NCBI RefSeq assembly: GCF_019039035.1
Contig: NZ_JAHNZT010000005.1
Location: forward strand, 186,001-250,000
Direction of reading: 5' to 3'
Source of the DNA: Citreicoccus inhibens
Lineage (GTDB): Bacteria; Myxococcota; Myxococcia; Myxococcales; Myxococcaceae
DNA length: 64,000 nt
The first letter of the stretch is position 1; every line of letters starts with the position of its first letter. Below, one piece after another: positions 33,857 through 41,601 of the stretch. Below the pieces are notes generated by a model. The model ran no database searches, had not been told where the DNA came from, and worked only from the letters and a program-made list of their open reading frames with translations. The position numbers and the translations under genes are program-made.

Positions 33857-34546
33857 TCAGCTCCAGTGGGAGACGGCTTCCCAGCCCCACCACGTCCCGA
33901 TGAAGACCGAGAGCGCGCCGGCCAGCCCCAGCACCGCGGCCCGCGCGCTCCCGTTCCCCGCCAGCCGCCGCAGTGGCAGGCCCGCCAGCCCGGTGAGCGC
34001 GGCCATGCCGGCCACCGAGCCCAACCCGAAGGCGAAGATGTAGAGCAGCCGCGTGCCCACGGTGGGCAGCTCCGCCAGCACCAGGGCCGTGAGCGCGCCG
34101 CTGCCGGCCAGCCCGTGCATCAGCCCCACGAGCAGCGGGCGCCGCGCGAGCGTCCAGCGTCCCACGTGCACGTGCTCGGCGTGGCCCGCGTGTGTGTGCT
34201 CCGTGGCGCCGTGGTGGTGCGGCACGGGCGCGCCGCCCGTGCCCTCGCGGAAGGCCTGCACGAGCGCGCGCAGTCCCAGCGTGGCCACCATGACGGCCAC
34301 GCACAGCTCCAGGCCCTGCTCCACCTGCGGAGGCATCTGCGTGCGCAGCGCCGCGAGCGTCCCGCCCACCACGAACAGCGCCAGGGTGTGCCCCGCGCCC
34401 CACACCGCGCCCAGCATCAGGTTCTCGCGCAGCGGGCGCGAGCGCTCGACGGACAGCGTGGAGACGGCGGCGAGATGGTCGGGCTCGAGCGCGTGCCGCA
34501 TCCCGAGCATGAGTCCCAAGAGACAGCCACCCAGCAGTGCCAGCAT
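33857..34546 (-). CDS. nickel/cobalt transporter-like membrane protein
   Basis: A 229-residue membrane protein with about six helices from ATG 34546. The motif GMRHALEPDH in the first loop is the family's metal motif (usually RHAxDADH, here E-P-D). A cytoplasmic or periplasmic loop around residues 112-130 is very His-rich (VPHHHGATEHTHAGHAEHVHV), as in NicO/UreH-type nickel exporters and importers. Direction of transport cannot be told. No hydrogenase or urease genes are nearby. Confidence 0.75.
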   Translation of the reverse strand: MLALLGGCLLGLMLGMRHALEPDHLAAVSTLSVERSRPLRENLMLGAVWGAGHTLALFVVGGTLAALRTQMPPQVEQGLELCVAVMVATLGLRALVQAFREGTGGAPVPHHHGATEHTHAGHAEHVHVGRWTLARRPLLVGLMHGLAGSGALTALVLAELPTVGTRLLYIFAFGLGSVAGMAALTGLAGLPLRRLAGNGSARAAVLGLAGALSVFIGTWWGWEAVSHWS

Positions 34547-34744
34547 GTGTCGTCGCCTCGTGCGTGGCCCAGGGTGCCTCCAGCGGGGCGGGGCCATGCG
34601 CGCCACCCGGGAGGCGCACTCTACGGTCCGCGAGGGGTCGCGCGGGCCGCCATCGAGGCGCTGGGTGGCTGGACTCGTGCCTACCCAGCCTTGCCGGTGG
34701 TGTCAACGCGGCGGCGGGCGTTCCGTGCGCCCGCGCACGTCCTC

Positions 34745-35329
34745 CTACGCGGCCCGGCCCGCCTCGCGCGCCGTCCAGCCGGCCACGAAGTCCGCCAGCC
34801 CGCGCAGCTGCCGGTCGTTCAGCGTCGCCTGCCAGCGCGCCTCGCGCAGCGCCCGGTACGCGTCTGGCGCGTCCCAGCCTCGGGCCACCATGACGGCCAG
34901 CCCCATCAGCGGCCCGCGCCCCACGCCGTGCTCGCAGTGGGTGTACAGCACCCCCCCCGCGTCCAGCCGGGGCAGGGCCCACTCCACGCCGCGCGACAGC
35001 TGCTCCACCGAGGGGGGGTAGCGGTCCGTCACGGGCAGGTGCAGCAAATCGATGCCCAGGGCCGCGAGCGCCTCGGCGTCATCCTGGCGCTCGGCGCGCA
35101 GGTCAATCACCGCGGTGATTCCCTGGGCCTTCAGCTCCGCGTACCGCGAGCGCGGCACCGAGCCGCCCACGTGCAGCCACGCATTCACCCGCGACACGTT
35201 CAACGCGCGCCGCCCGGGGAGCTTGGTGGTCCACTCCACGCCGCGCGCCACCACGCGCAGCACCTGCTTGCGCACCCAGCCTCGCACTCCCGGCACATGG
35301 TGCACCGACCGCAGCAGCGACTCGCTCAC
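34745..35329 (-). CDS. dual-specificity phosphatase, last gene of the inositol-lipid cluster
   Basis: A 194-residue phosphatase from GTG 35329, 11 bases after the preceding stop. The signature HCEHGVGRG gives nucleophile C132 and R138; the residue after the arginine is Gly139 where most relatives have Ser/Thr. A candidate acid is D76 in AVIDLRAERQDD. It is a paralogue of 20262-20816. Phosphatases of this fold dephosphorylate lipid headgroups as well as proteins (mitochondrial PTPMT1 acts on phosphatidylglycerol phosphate). Given the upstream inositol genes, removal of phosphate from phosphatidylinositol phosphate is the best guess. Confidence 0.8.
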   Translation of the reverse strand: MSESLLRSVHHVPGVRGWVRKQVLRVVARGVEWTTKLPGRRALNVSRVNAWLHVGGSVPRSRYAELKAQGITAVIDLRAERQDDAEALAALGIDLLHLPVTDRYPPSVEQLSRGVEWALPRLDAGGVLYTHCEHGVGRGPLMGLAVMVARGWDAPDAYRALREARWQATLNDRQLRGLADFVAGWTAREAGRAA

Positions 35330-35340
35330 GCCCCGCGCTC

Positions 35341-36327
35341 CTACTCGCCTTCCAGCGTCACTTCCAACAAGCCCTGCACCGGCGTCTTGCCCGCCTGCTC
35401 CAGCACGCCGCGGTGCAGATACGTCACGGGTGAGCCCACCACCGGCCGCACCAGCCCGGCCAGCATTCCCAGCTGCTCCACCGGCGCGTTGCGCTGGAGG
35501 ATGGAGGTGGAGCGCAGCGCCATGGCCATGTGCCCGTCGTCTCCGGTGAACTCCGCGCGCCACACGCTGCGCTCCTTGGTGCCCTCGCGGTTGAGCGTGA
35601 AGGACTCCAGCCGGCGCGGCGCCTGGCCCTCTTCCCAGAAGTACACGGGGCCGAACTCGCCGTCCTGGCCCTCGCGCGCCAGCAGCACCAGGTGCTGGCC
35701 GCCCCGCAGCGCGCGGAAGCGCACCCAGCGGCGCGCCAGCTTCGCGGGCGGAATCGTCGAGCGGGTGTGGTCCGCGTAGCCGCCGCCCGTCAGCGTCTCC
35801 TCGGCGGACTTGGGTGGCTGGAGGGTGACCTTCACGGGGCTGGTGGCCACCAGCACCTCGTGGCGGTAGCGCTCGTTGCCCACCTCCACCACGGAGCCGT
35901 CCGGCGAACGGGGCGACAGCGGCGCGTCATACGTCAGCGTCACGCGGCCGCCGTCCAGGGGCGCCTCCACCTGCGTCCCGGTGGCGCTCGAGCGCGCCCA
36001 GCAATCACCGACCTGGAGCGTGGACGTGGCGGCGTCATAGCGCCACTGCTTGCCGCCCACGCGATTCTGCGGCGTCCAGGCCCGCTGACCGGGCCGCAGC
36101 ACCGTCGCCCGGCAGATGCCGGTGCGCGAGCCGGGCCCGATGTTCGTCATGGACAGCTGCACGAGGACGAAGCCGCCGTCGTCCAGGTCGCCAATGAACG
36201 TGAAGCTCTCGCCGTAGTTGTCGTTCGTGGAGAACGTGGGCTCCAGCGCCGCGCCGCGAGCCGCCGTGCCCGCGAGCGCGAGCAGGGCGGCCAGCAGCAG
36301 CGACGACAGCCGCGTCTCACGCCGCAT
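35341..36327 (-). CDS. exported lipocalin-like protein of the inositol cluster
   Basis: A 328-residue protein from ATG 36327 with a signal peptide (LSSLLLAALLALAGTAARG). Its start overlaps the end of the phosphotransferase gene by 11 bases, so it is translationally coupled. The mature part has segments alternating short strands with aromatics (NYGESFTFIGDLDDGGFVLV, then LRGGQHLVLLAREG), reminiscent of the double-lipocalin proteins related to CrtC/Svf1/tocopherol cyclase; this is a weak resemblance. Such proteins bind or modify lipids, which would fit the cluster. No catalytic residues were recognised. Confidence 0.65.
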   Translation of the reverse strand: MRRETRLSSLLLAALLALAGTAARGAALEPTFSTNDNYGESFTFIGDLDDGGFVLVQLSMTNIGPGSRTGICRATVLRPGQRAWTPQNRVGGKQWRYDAATSTLQVGDCWARSSATGTQVEAPLDGGRVTLTYDAPLSPRSPDGSVVEVGNERYRHEVLVATSPVKVTLQPPKSAEETLTGGGYADHTRSTIPPAKLARRWVRFRALRGGQHLVLLAREGQDGEFGPVYFWEEGQAPRRLESFTLNREGTKERSVWRAEFTGDDGHMAMALRSTSILQRNAPVEQLGMLAGLVRPVVGSPVTYLHRGVLEQAGKTPVQGLLEVTLEGE

Positions 36328-37558
36328 GGGGGCGCTGCTCCAGCAGCGCGTCCGGAGCGTCGTTGAACACGTAGTCGCGCTGCAGGGGCAGGTTCCACGC
36401 GAAGAACACCACCCCGCGCACCACCCACCAGCCAAGCGTGTAGGCCAGCTGCGGGTGCAGCGTCATCAGCGCCACGCCGCCCGCGTTGAGCAGCGCGCTC
36501 GTCGCGCTCACCACCGTGTAGCGCGCCAGCTGCGGCGCCACCGCTCCACTGCTGCGGAAGGTCAGCACGCGGTTGAGCGAGTAGTTCACCACGCCCCCGA
36601 GCACACAGCCGGCCACCGTGGCCCACGCGGGGGACATCGCGCCCCACTCGACCATGGCGAGCACCGCGGCGAAGTCCACCGCCGTGGCCACCGCGCCCGA
36701 CGCCGCGTTGAGCCCCACCAGCGCCACGCCCGAGCGCGCCGCCTGCGGCTTCTTGGGCGCCAGTGCCTCCACCAGCTTGCGGAAGCGCGAGAGCGCCGTG
36801 ACGTTGCTCATCACCGCCACGAAGACGAGCCCCGCCACCGCCAGCCAGTGCATGGGGTGCTTGTGCTCGGGCCAGAAGATGGCCTCCAGGATGGGGGACA
36901 GCGCCGTGCCCACGCCGAGGAAGAGCACGCGCTCCAGCCGCTGCATGGCGCCGTCGCGCACGCTCACGCCCAGGCCCTCGCCGCGCGCCCGGACATAGGG
37001 CACCAGCGACGAGCCGAGGAAGGCCACCAGCGCGGGCAGGAGCACCCAGGTGTCCCGGTAGTACCAGGCCAAGCCCATCAGCATCGCCGAGTCGACATAC
37101 CGGTCCAGCACCGAGTCCAGCGCGGCGCCGGCCGGGTTGGCCTCCTTGCGCGTCCGGGCGATGCGGCCGTCCATCACGTCCAGGATGCCGGCCATGAGGA
37201 ACAGCCAGCCGCCGAGCGCGAAGCGCCCCGCCGCCACGGCCACGCCGGAGGACACCCCCAGCAGGCCGGACAGCATGGACAGCGCGTTGGCCGGCAACCC
37301 CGAGCGCAGGAGCAGCTGCCACAGGGGCTGGATGACCCAGAAGAAGTAGTGCCGCAGGAAGAAGCCCACCAGCACGGTCTTGCCGCGGGTGAGCGTCTCC
37401 GCGTCGCGGGGGATGCCCTTGAAGGCGCACCGCACGCAGAACAACAGGAGACCGCCCAGGAAGTAACAACAGGCCAGCAGCGCCGGCGCGAGCGCCGACC
37501 AGATGCGGGCGGACGGGGACAGGTCGCCCGTCAGCCACGCCAGGAGGTTGTCATGCAC
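36317..37558 (-). CDS. CDP-alcohol phosphotransferase fused to GtrA-like domain
   Basis: A 413-residue integral membrane protein. Residues about 65-240 are a CDP-alcohol phosphatidyltransferase with a complete catalytic motif: D127-x2-D130-G131-x2-A134-R135-x8-G144-x3-D148-x3-D152 (DVMDGRIAR then GAALDSVLD). Residues about 285-400 are a GtrA domain of four helices (VNYSLNRVLTFRSSG), a family that moves lipid-linked sugars across membranes. Phosphotransferases of this class join a CDP-lipid to an alcohol such as inositol 3-phosphate, glycerol phosphate or serine. With inositol-3-phosphate synthase in the same operon, phosphatidylinositol phosphate is the likeliest product; fusion to a flippase-type domain is unusual. 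Overlaps both neighbours. Confidence 0.85.
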   Translation of the reverse strand: MHDNLLAWLTGDLSPSARIWSALAPALLACCYFLGGLLLFCVRCAFKGIPRDAETLTRGKTVLVGFFLRHYFFWVIQPLWQLLLRSGLPANALSMLSGLLGVSSGVAVAAGRFALGGWLFLMAGILDVMDGRIARTRKEANPAGAALDSVLDRYVDSAMLMGLAWYYRDTWVLLPALVAFLGSSLVPYVRARGEGLGVSVRDGAMQRLERVLFLGVGTALSPILEAIFWPEHKHPMHWLAVAGLVFVAVMSNVTALSRFRKLVEALAPKKPQAARSGVALVGLNAASGAVATAVDFAAVLAMVEWGAMSPAWATVAGCVLGGVVNYSLNRVLTFRSSGAVAPQLARYTVVSATSALLNAGGVALMTLHPQLAYTLGWWVVRGVVFFAWNLPLQRDYVFNDAPDALLEQRPHAA

Positions 37559-38480
37559 GGGTGTCTCCTCCAGGAGTCAGGGGCACCGGTACAGGCACCG
37601 GCGCCAGCTGGCGGGCGAACGCGAGCTCCACCGCCATGCAGGCGAGGAGCGCGGCGGTCATGCCAGCGGTCACGTCCAGGACGTAATGGTGCGACAGATA
37701 GACTGCGGAGAACGCGATGAGGGCGGAGAACAGCCCCGCGCCCACGCGCCACAACGGCCCGCGGTGCCACGTGTGCCACAACACCAACACCGGATAGGCC
37801 GAGTGCAGGGAGGGCATGGCGCCGAAGACGTTCTGGTTGCGTGAGTAGAAGTTGTGGAAGTACTGGATGCCGAAGAACGCGTCGAAGCGGGCCGCGCCCG
37901 CCGCGCTCGGGGCCACCGCGAGGTCCGCCGGGCCCAGGCCGTGCGTGAGCACATACCAGGGTGGCGCCGCCGGATAGAGCATGTACGTGGCCACGCCCAC
38001 GACGTTGACCACGAGGAAGCTCCAGCACAACTGCTCGAAGCGCGGATGCTTCGCCACGAAGAAGAAGATGACGACCGCGAAGACCTCGAAGAGGTACGTC
38101 GCGTAGCCAAATCCACACAACAGGTCGAGCACGACATGGCTGCGCTCGGCCAGGTACGCGGGCCAGTTGGCGGCGCCCGCGGGCGCGGGGAACACCCGAC
38201 CATCCAGGGTGAACAAGTCCCCGGTGTGGATGTCTCCACGCCAACCCAACCACAGGCCCTGGCTGTCCATCAGCATGCCGGACAGCCACAGCGGGAACCC
38301 GCCGCGGAGGAACCGCCGCGTCCGGGGGCCAATCCAGGCCAGCCCCACGACGAGCAGATCCACCACGGCGTGCTCCCACCGGAGCCGCCCGGCGGCGGTC
38401 ACGAACGCCAGGTGGCCCACCGCCATGACGGTGGTGAGCCACATGAACGCGCTCGGTCTAGCGGGCGATTGGGAGGTCAT
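37551..38480 (-). CDS. PAP2/inositol-phosphorylceramide synthase-like enzyme
   Basis: A 309-residue membrane protein with about six helices. The PAP2/Aur1 active-site blocks are present: YPAAPPWY (about 169-176), MPSLHSAYP with catalytic H226, and SHHYVLDV with H264/H265 and D269. This spacing matches inositol phosphorylceramide synthases and inositol transferases that swap lipid headgroups, more than the broad-range lipid phosphatases. Start overlaps the preceding ino1 stop by 23 bases, and its end overlaps the phosphotransferase gene. In the pathway proposed here it would transfer phosphoinositol from phosphatidylinositol to ceramide or another alcohol. Confidence 0.8.
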   Translation of the reverse strand: MTSQSPARPSAFMWLTTVMAVGHLAFVTAAGRLRWEHAVVDLLVVGLAWIGPRTRRFLRGGFPLWLSGMLMDSQGLWLGWRGDIHTGDLFTLDGRVFPAPAGAANWPAYLAERSHVVLDLLCGFGYATYLFEVFAVVIFFFVAKHPRFEQLCWSFLVVNVVGVATYMLYPAAPPWYVLTHGLGPADLAVAPSAAGAARFDAFFGIQYFHNFYSRNQNVFGAMPSLHSAYPVLVLWHTWHRGPLWRVGAGLFSALIAFSAVYLSHHYVLDVTAGMTAALLACMAVELAFARQLAPVPVPVPLTPGGDTRA

Positions 38481-39792
38481 CCCCGTAGTAGTCGAGGCCG
38501 AGGTGGGTGATGGGCTCTTCGCCCGCGACGACGCGCAACGTGTTCTTCAGCTTCGTCAGCTGGATGAACAGGTCGTGCTCCACGGGCAGACCCGGGTGGG
38601 CCATGGGGCTCTTGAAGTAGAACGACATCCACTCCTGGATGCCGCGCCACTCCATCCGCTTGGCCAGGTCCAGGAACAGCGCGATGTCCAGGACGAGCGG
38701 CGCCGCCAGGATGGAGTCGCGGCAGAGGAAGTTGATCTTGATCTGCATCGGGTAGCCGAGCCACCCGAAGATGTCGATGTTGTCCCACCCCTCCTTCGCG
38801 TCGCCGCGGGGCGGGTAGTAGTGGATGGACACCTTGTGGGAGTACTTGTTGTACAGCTCCGGGTAGAGCTCCGGCTGGAGGATGGTGTCCAGCACGCTGG
38901 ACTTGGTGACCTCCTTGGCCTTGAAGGCGGCGGGATCGTCCAGCACCTCACCATCGCGGTTGCCCAGGATGTTGGTGGAGAACCAGCCCTCCAGGCCCAG
39001 CATGCGCGCCTTGAGCGCGGGGGCGATGACCGTCTTCATCATCGTCTGGCCGCTCTTCAGGTCACGGCCCGCGACGGGGACGTTCTCCTGCTTGGCCAGC
39101 TCCTGGAGCGCCGGGGTATCCACGCTGGCGTTCGGGGTGGCGTTCGCGAAGGGCACGCCCTCCTTGATGGCCGCGTAGGCGTAGAGCGCCGTCGGGTTGA
39201 TGTCCGGGCTGTTCGCGTCCAGCGCCTTCTCGAAGTTCGCCAGCGACTGGAAGGCCGCGGGCATCGGGCGGAACGTCTCCACGCTGCTGCACACCACCAT
39301 CACCGCGCGCTTCGCGTTCAGCTCCTTCTTGAAGTCGCGGATGTCCTGGCGCAGCGCCTCGATGCTCTCGCGGTGCGTCTTGGTGGCCTTGACGTGGTTC
39401 GCCTCGATGCGGCGGACGAACTCGGCGTCATGCACGCCCTTCTTGGGCTTGATGCTCTGCAGGAAGGGCTTCACCTGCTCCAGGTGCTTGTCGTTCAGCA
39501 CGCCGGAGCGCACCGCCACCTGGTACGCGTCCTCGCTGATGATGTCCCAGGCCCCGAAGGCCACGTCGCCCAGCTCCGTCAGCGGAACCAGCTCGTTGAG
39601 CTTCACGGTCCGGCCGTCGGTGCGCTTGCCCAGGCGCGCCGTGCCCATCTGCGTCAGGGACCCGATGGGGGCGCCCTTGCCCTGCCGCGTCAATTCCACG
39701 CCCGCCATGAGCGTCGTGGACACCGCGCCCAGCCCCGGGATGAGCACTGCCAGCTTGCCCTCGGGCTTCGACACCGACTTCTTGGTCTCCAT
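38458..39792 (-). CDS. ino1: myo-inositol-3-phosphate synthase
   Basis: A 444-residue NAD-dependent enzyme that turns glucose 6-phosphate into inositol 3-phosphate, the first step of inositol synthesis. The NAD-binding LIPGLGAVSTTLMAG is at residues about 17-31, and conserved blocks include NPTALYAYAAIKEGVPFANATPN, GRDLKSGQTMMKT and the catalytic-lysine region KINFLCRDSILAAPLVLDI. The ATG at 39792 has AAGGAA about nine bases upstream. First gene of the five-gene minus-strand cluster; a candidate promoter lies about 110 bases upstream. Confidence 0.95.
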   Translation of the reverse strand: METKKSVSKPEGKLAVLIPGLGAVSTTLMAGVELTRQGKGAPIGSLTQMGTARLGKRTDGRTVKLNELVPLTELGDVAFGAWDIISEDAYQVAVRSGVLNDKHLEQVKPFLQSIKPKKGVHDAEFVRRIEANHVKATKTHRESIEALRQDIRDFKKELNAKRAVMVVCSSVETFRPMPAAFQSLANFEKALDANSPDINPTALYAYAAIKEGVPFANATPNASVDTPALQELAKQENVPVAGRDLKSGQTMMKTVIAPALKARMLGLEGWFSTNILGNRDGEVLDDPAAFKAKEVTKSSVLDTILQPELYPELYNKYSHKVSIHYYPPRGDAKEGWDNIDIFGWLGYPMQIKINFLCRDSILAAPLVLDIALFLDLAKRMEWRGIQEWMSFYFKSPMAHPGLPVEHDLFIQLTKLKNTLRVVAGEEPITHLGLDYYGDDLPIAR

Positions 39793-40298
39793 CGTCTGGT
39801 TCCTTCAAAAAGAGCGGAAGTCTGAGCCCGCCCCGTTAGATGACCTGCGCCCACAGTCACCGCGCAGGCTTCGCTGGGCGGGAATGCGGAAAATCTCGAA
39901 TGCGGATGGTTGATACTCTAAAGCGTTCGTGACTTCAACGTCATGTGCAGTCCGGCGCCTCGTTACCACGGAGGTCGCTACGTGAATGGCGCACGGAGTG
40001 CCCAGCTACAAGCCAGGACGAACGCGGCTGTCAGAGAAACATCAGGTTGGCGGCGCCACCCCCACCCATGAGGGAGCGAGGGCGCGCGCGTCCAACGGAT
40101 CTACACGAGACGTGGGTTTCTGGGGGGCGATGTCCGTCTCGCGGATCCCCGGTGAGATCCGTTGCCTGGAGAGCACCCGGCCATGAGTGGGCGCAAAAAG
40201 AGCAGCGCGCCTCCCCGCGGCGTGGGCCCGGTGCGCTGGACCTGGCGCGGCGGTGGCGAGGCCGGGTGTCGTGTGGCGGACGTCGCGCGGCGGACGAC
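39793..40298. other. 506-base non-coding region upstream of ino1
   Basis: No supported gene; short frames here are mostly antisense to the flanking genes. It contains the ino1 leader and promoter region and an AT-richer stretch around 39890-39950. The right-hand part (40050-40298) is GC-rich, with the ATG at 40184 opening a small basic frame that runs into the antisense of the next gene and is not believed. Confidence 0.45.
39910..39938 (-). promoter_or_regulatory. candidate ino1 promoter
   Basis: On the minus strand, TTGAAG (39938-39933) and TATCAA (39915-39910) are exactly 17 bases apart, in the least GC-rich part of the gap. Transcription would start about 110 bases ahead of ino1, leaving room for leader control. 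Confidence 0.45.
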
Positions 40299-40829
40299 TC
40301 AGGAGATGGGCGCGCCGCGGTCGTCGAAGGTGAGGCGCGCGTTGTCGCCGGCCTCGTCGGAGCCATGTCCGTTGAGCGCGGCCCGCACGCGTCTGGCCCA
40401 GTGGACCCTGCGGCGGGTGGACGCGTCCCAGTACTCGGCCTTCTCCACGGAGACGCGCAAGAGGGCCAGCTCTGGATCATCCAGGCCCTGGGGGAACCAG
40501 GCCTGGAGCGCGGGGCTCCACAGGGCGCGGGCCCTGTCCCGGTCGAGCACGAGCTGACAACGGCCGCTGAGGGACACGAAGCGCTCGCGCGCGGCGTCCG
40601 CGTAGGACAGGTTCACGTGGTGGTCGTGCGAGACTTCGCCCACCTTGGAGGCGTGCTCGCGGGTGAAGAGCCAGAGTGAGCCGTCCGCGTCGCGTCCCCG
40701 GGTCCACATGGGCCGGGCGCGCAGGCTCCCGTCCTCCTCCACCGTGGTCATCATGGCCACGCGCATCTCCTGGATGAGGGCATCGAGGTGGTCGAGGGCG
40801 TCTCGCGGGTCCTTCTGCTGACTGGCCAT
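40299..40829 (-). CDS. pyridoxamine 5'-phosphate oxidase-fold protein
   Basis: A 176-residue protein of the PPOX/FMN-binding split-barrel superfamily, in the general-stress (Gsp26/PNPOx-like) group. Blocks: MRVAMMTTVEEDGSLRARPM, GSLWLFTREHASKVGEVSHD and VSLSGRCQLVLDRDRARALW, with AWFPQGLDDPELALLRVSVE near the end. The ATG at 40829 has a GGGAGG site five bases upstream. It probably binds FMN or F420 and may act as a general-stress reductase; no substrate can be assigned. Divergent from the next gene, with 154 bases between starts. Confidence 0.85.
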   Translation of the reverse strand: MASQQKDPRDALDHLDALIQEMRVAMMTTVEEDGSLRARPMWTRGRDADGSLWLFTREHASKVGEVSHDHHVNLSYADAARERFVSLSGRCQLVLDRDRARALWSPALQAWFPQGLDDPELALLRVSVEKAEYWDASTRRRVHWARRVRAALNGHGSDEAGDNARLTFDDRGAPIS

Positions 40830-40983
40830 GGCTGCCTCCCTGTGCACTCAAGGTGCGCAGCGGGGAGGTGGGCGGCAGCGAGCCCGGGCCCGGTCGGAGC
40901 CAGGGCGGGCGGGCGGTGTGATAGGTGCGTGCCCGGATGCTCCCGGGCGCGCGGCCGGGGATGACGCTGAAGGAGCGACACGG

Positions 40984-41478
40984 ATGCTGAAGACGGCGTG
41001 GAACGAGTGGAGCCTCAAGGCGCTGCAACTGGAGACGGCGTTGCTGGCGCTCGAGGAGATCGAGCTGCCGTCGGAGATGCAGGCGCAGCAGTCGGCGGCG
41101 GAGGAGAAGCTGGTGGAGCTGGCCCGCGCGTGGCAGCAGCGGCAGCCCGCCAAGGAGCCTCGCCAGTGGAAGCGCGAGCTGACGGTGGGGGGAGAGCCGC
41201 GCGACGCCGAGCTGAAGGACCTGGTGGGCGGCTTCCGGGAGGAGGGCAAGACGTGGACCCTCTACCGGCTCACCAGCGACAAGAAGGAAGTGGTGGAGAC
41301 GGTGGTGTCGGATGGCCGCGCGTGCATGAACGCGGGGGGCGAGTACTACCTGGGCCAGTGGAACACCGAGGAGGAGACGCTCGAGGTGGGCCGCGACGAC
41401 GAGGCGGGCGAGCCCGGCACGGGGCTGGTGCTCGCGCCGAGCGGGGAGCTCGACTACACGCCGGACCCGGAGCTCTGA
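40984..41478 (+). CDS. conserved hypothetical protein
   Basis: A 164-residue soluble protein from ATG 40984. An N-terminal coiled-coil-like segment (about 15-60, rich in Leu, Glu, Gln and Ala) is followed by a compact strand-rich part with several aromatics (GKTWTLYRLTSDKKEVV, then GGEYYLGQWNTEEET). No recognised family. It lies 123 bases upstream of the repeat protein gene; whether they are co-transcribed is unclear. Confidence 0.6.
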   Translation: MLKTAWNEWSLKALQLETALLALEEIELPSEMQAQQSAAEEKLVELARAWQQRQPAKEPRQWKRELTVGGEPRDAELKDLVGGFREEGKTWTLYRLTSDKKEVVETVVSDGRACMNAGGEYYLGQWNTEEETLEVGRDDEAGEPGTGLVLAPSGELDYTPDPEL

Positions 41479-41601
41479 GCGTCCGGGCCTCGGGCGCGAG
41501 GTCTGAATCCGCGCGGTGACAGTTCCGCAAGGGACGGGTGTTTCCTGTCGCGAGGGGCGGCGACACGGCCCCACTCGTCTCTGTTCAGGAAGGTCCCGGC
41601 G

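Noticed and set aside
40162-40557. Small basic protein frame in the ino1/PPOX gap
   Set aside because: Most of it is antisense to the PPOX-fold gene and it has no recognisable fold.
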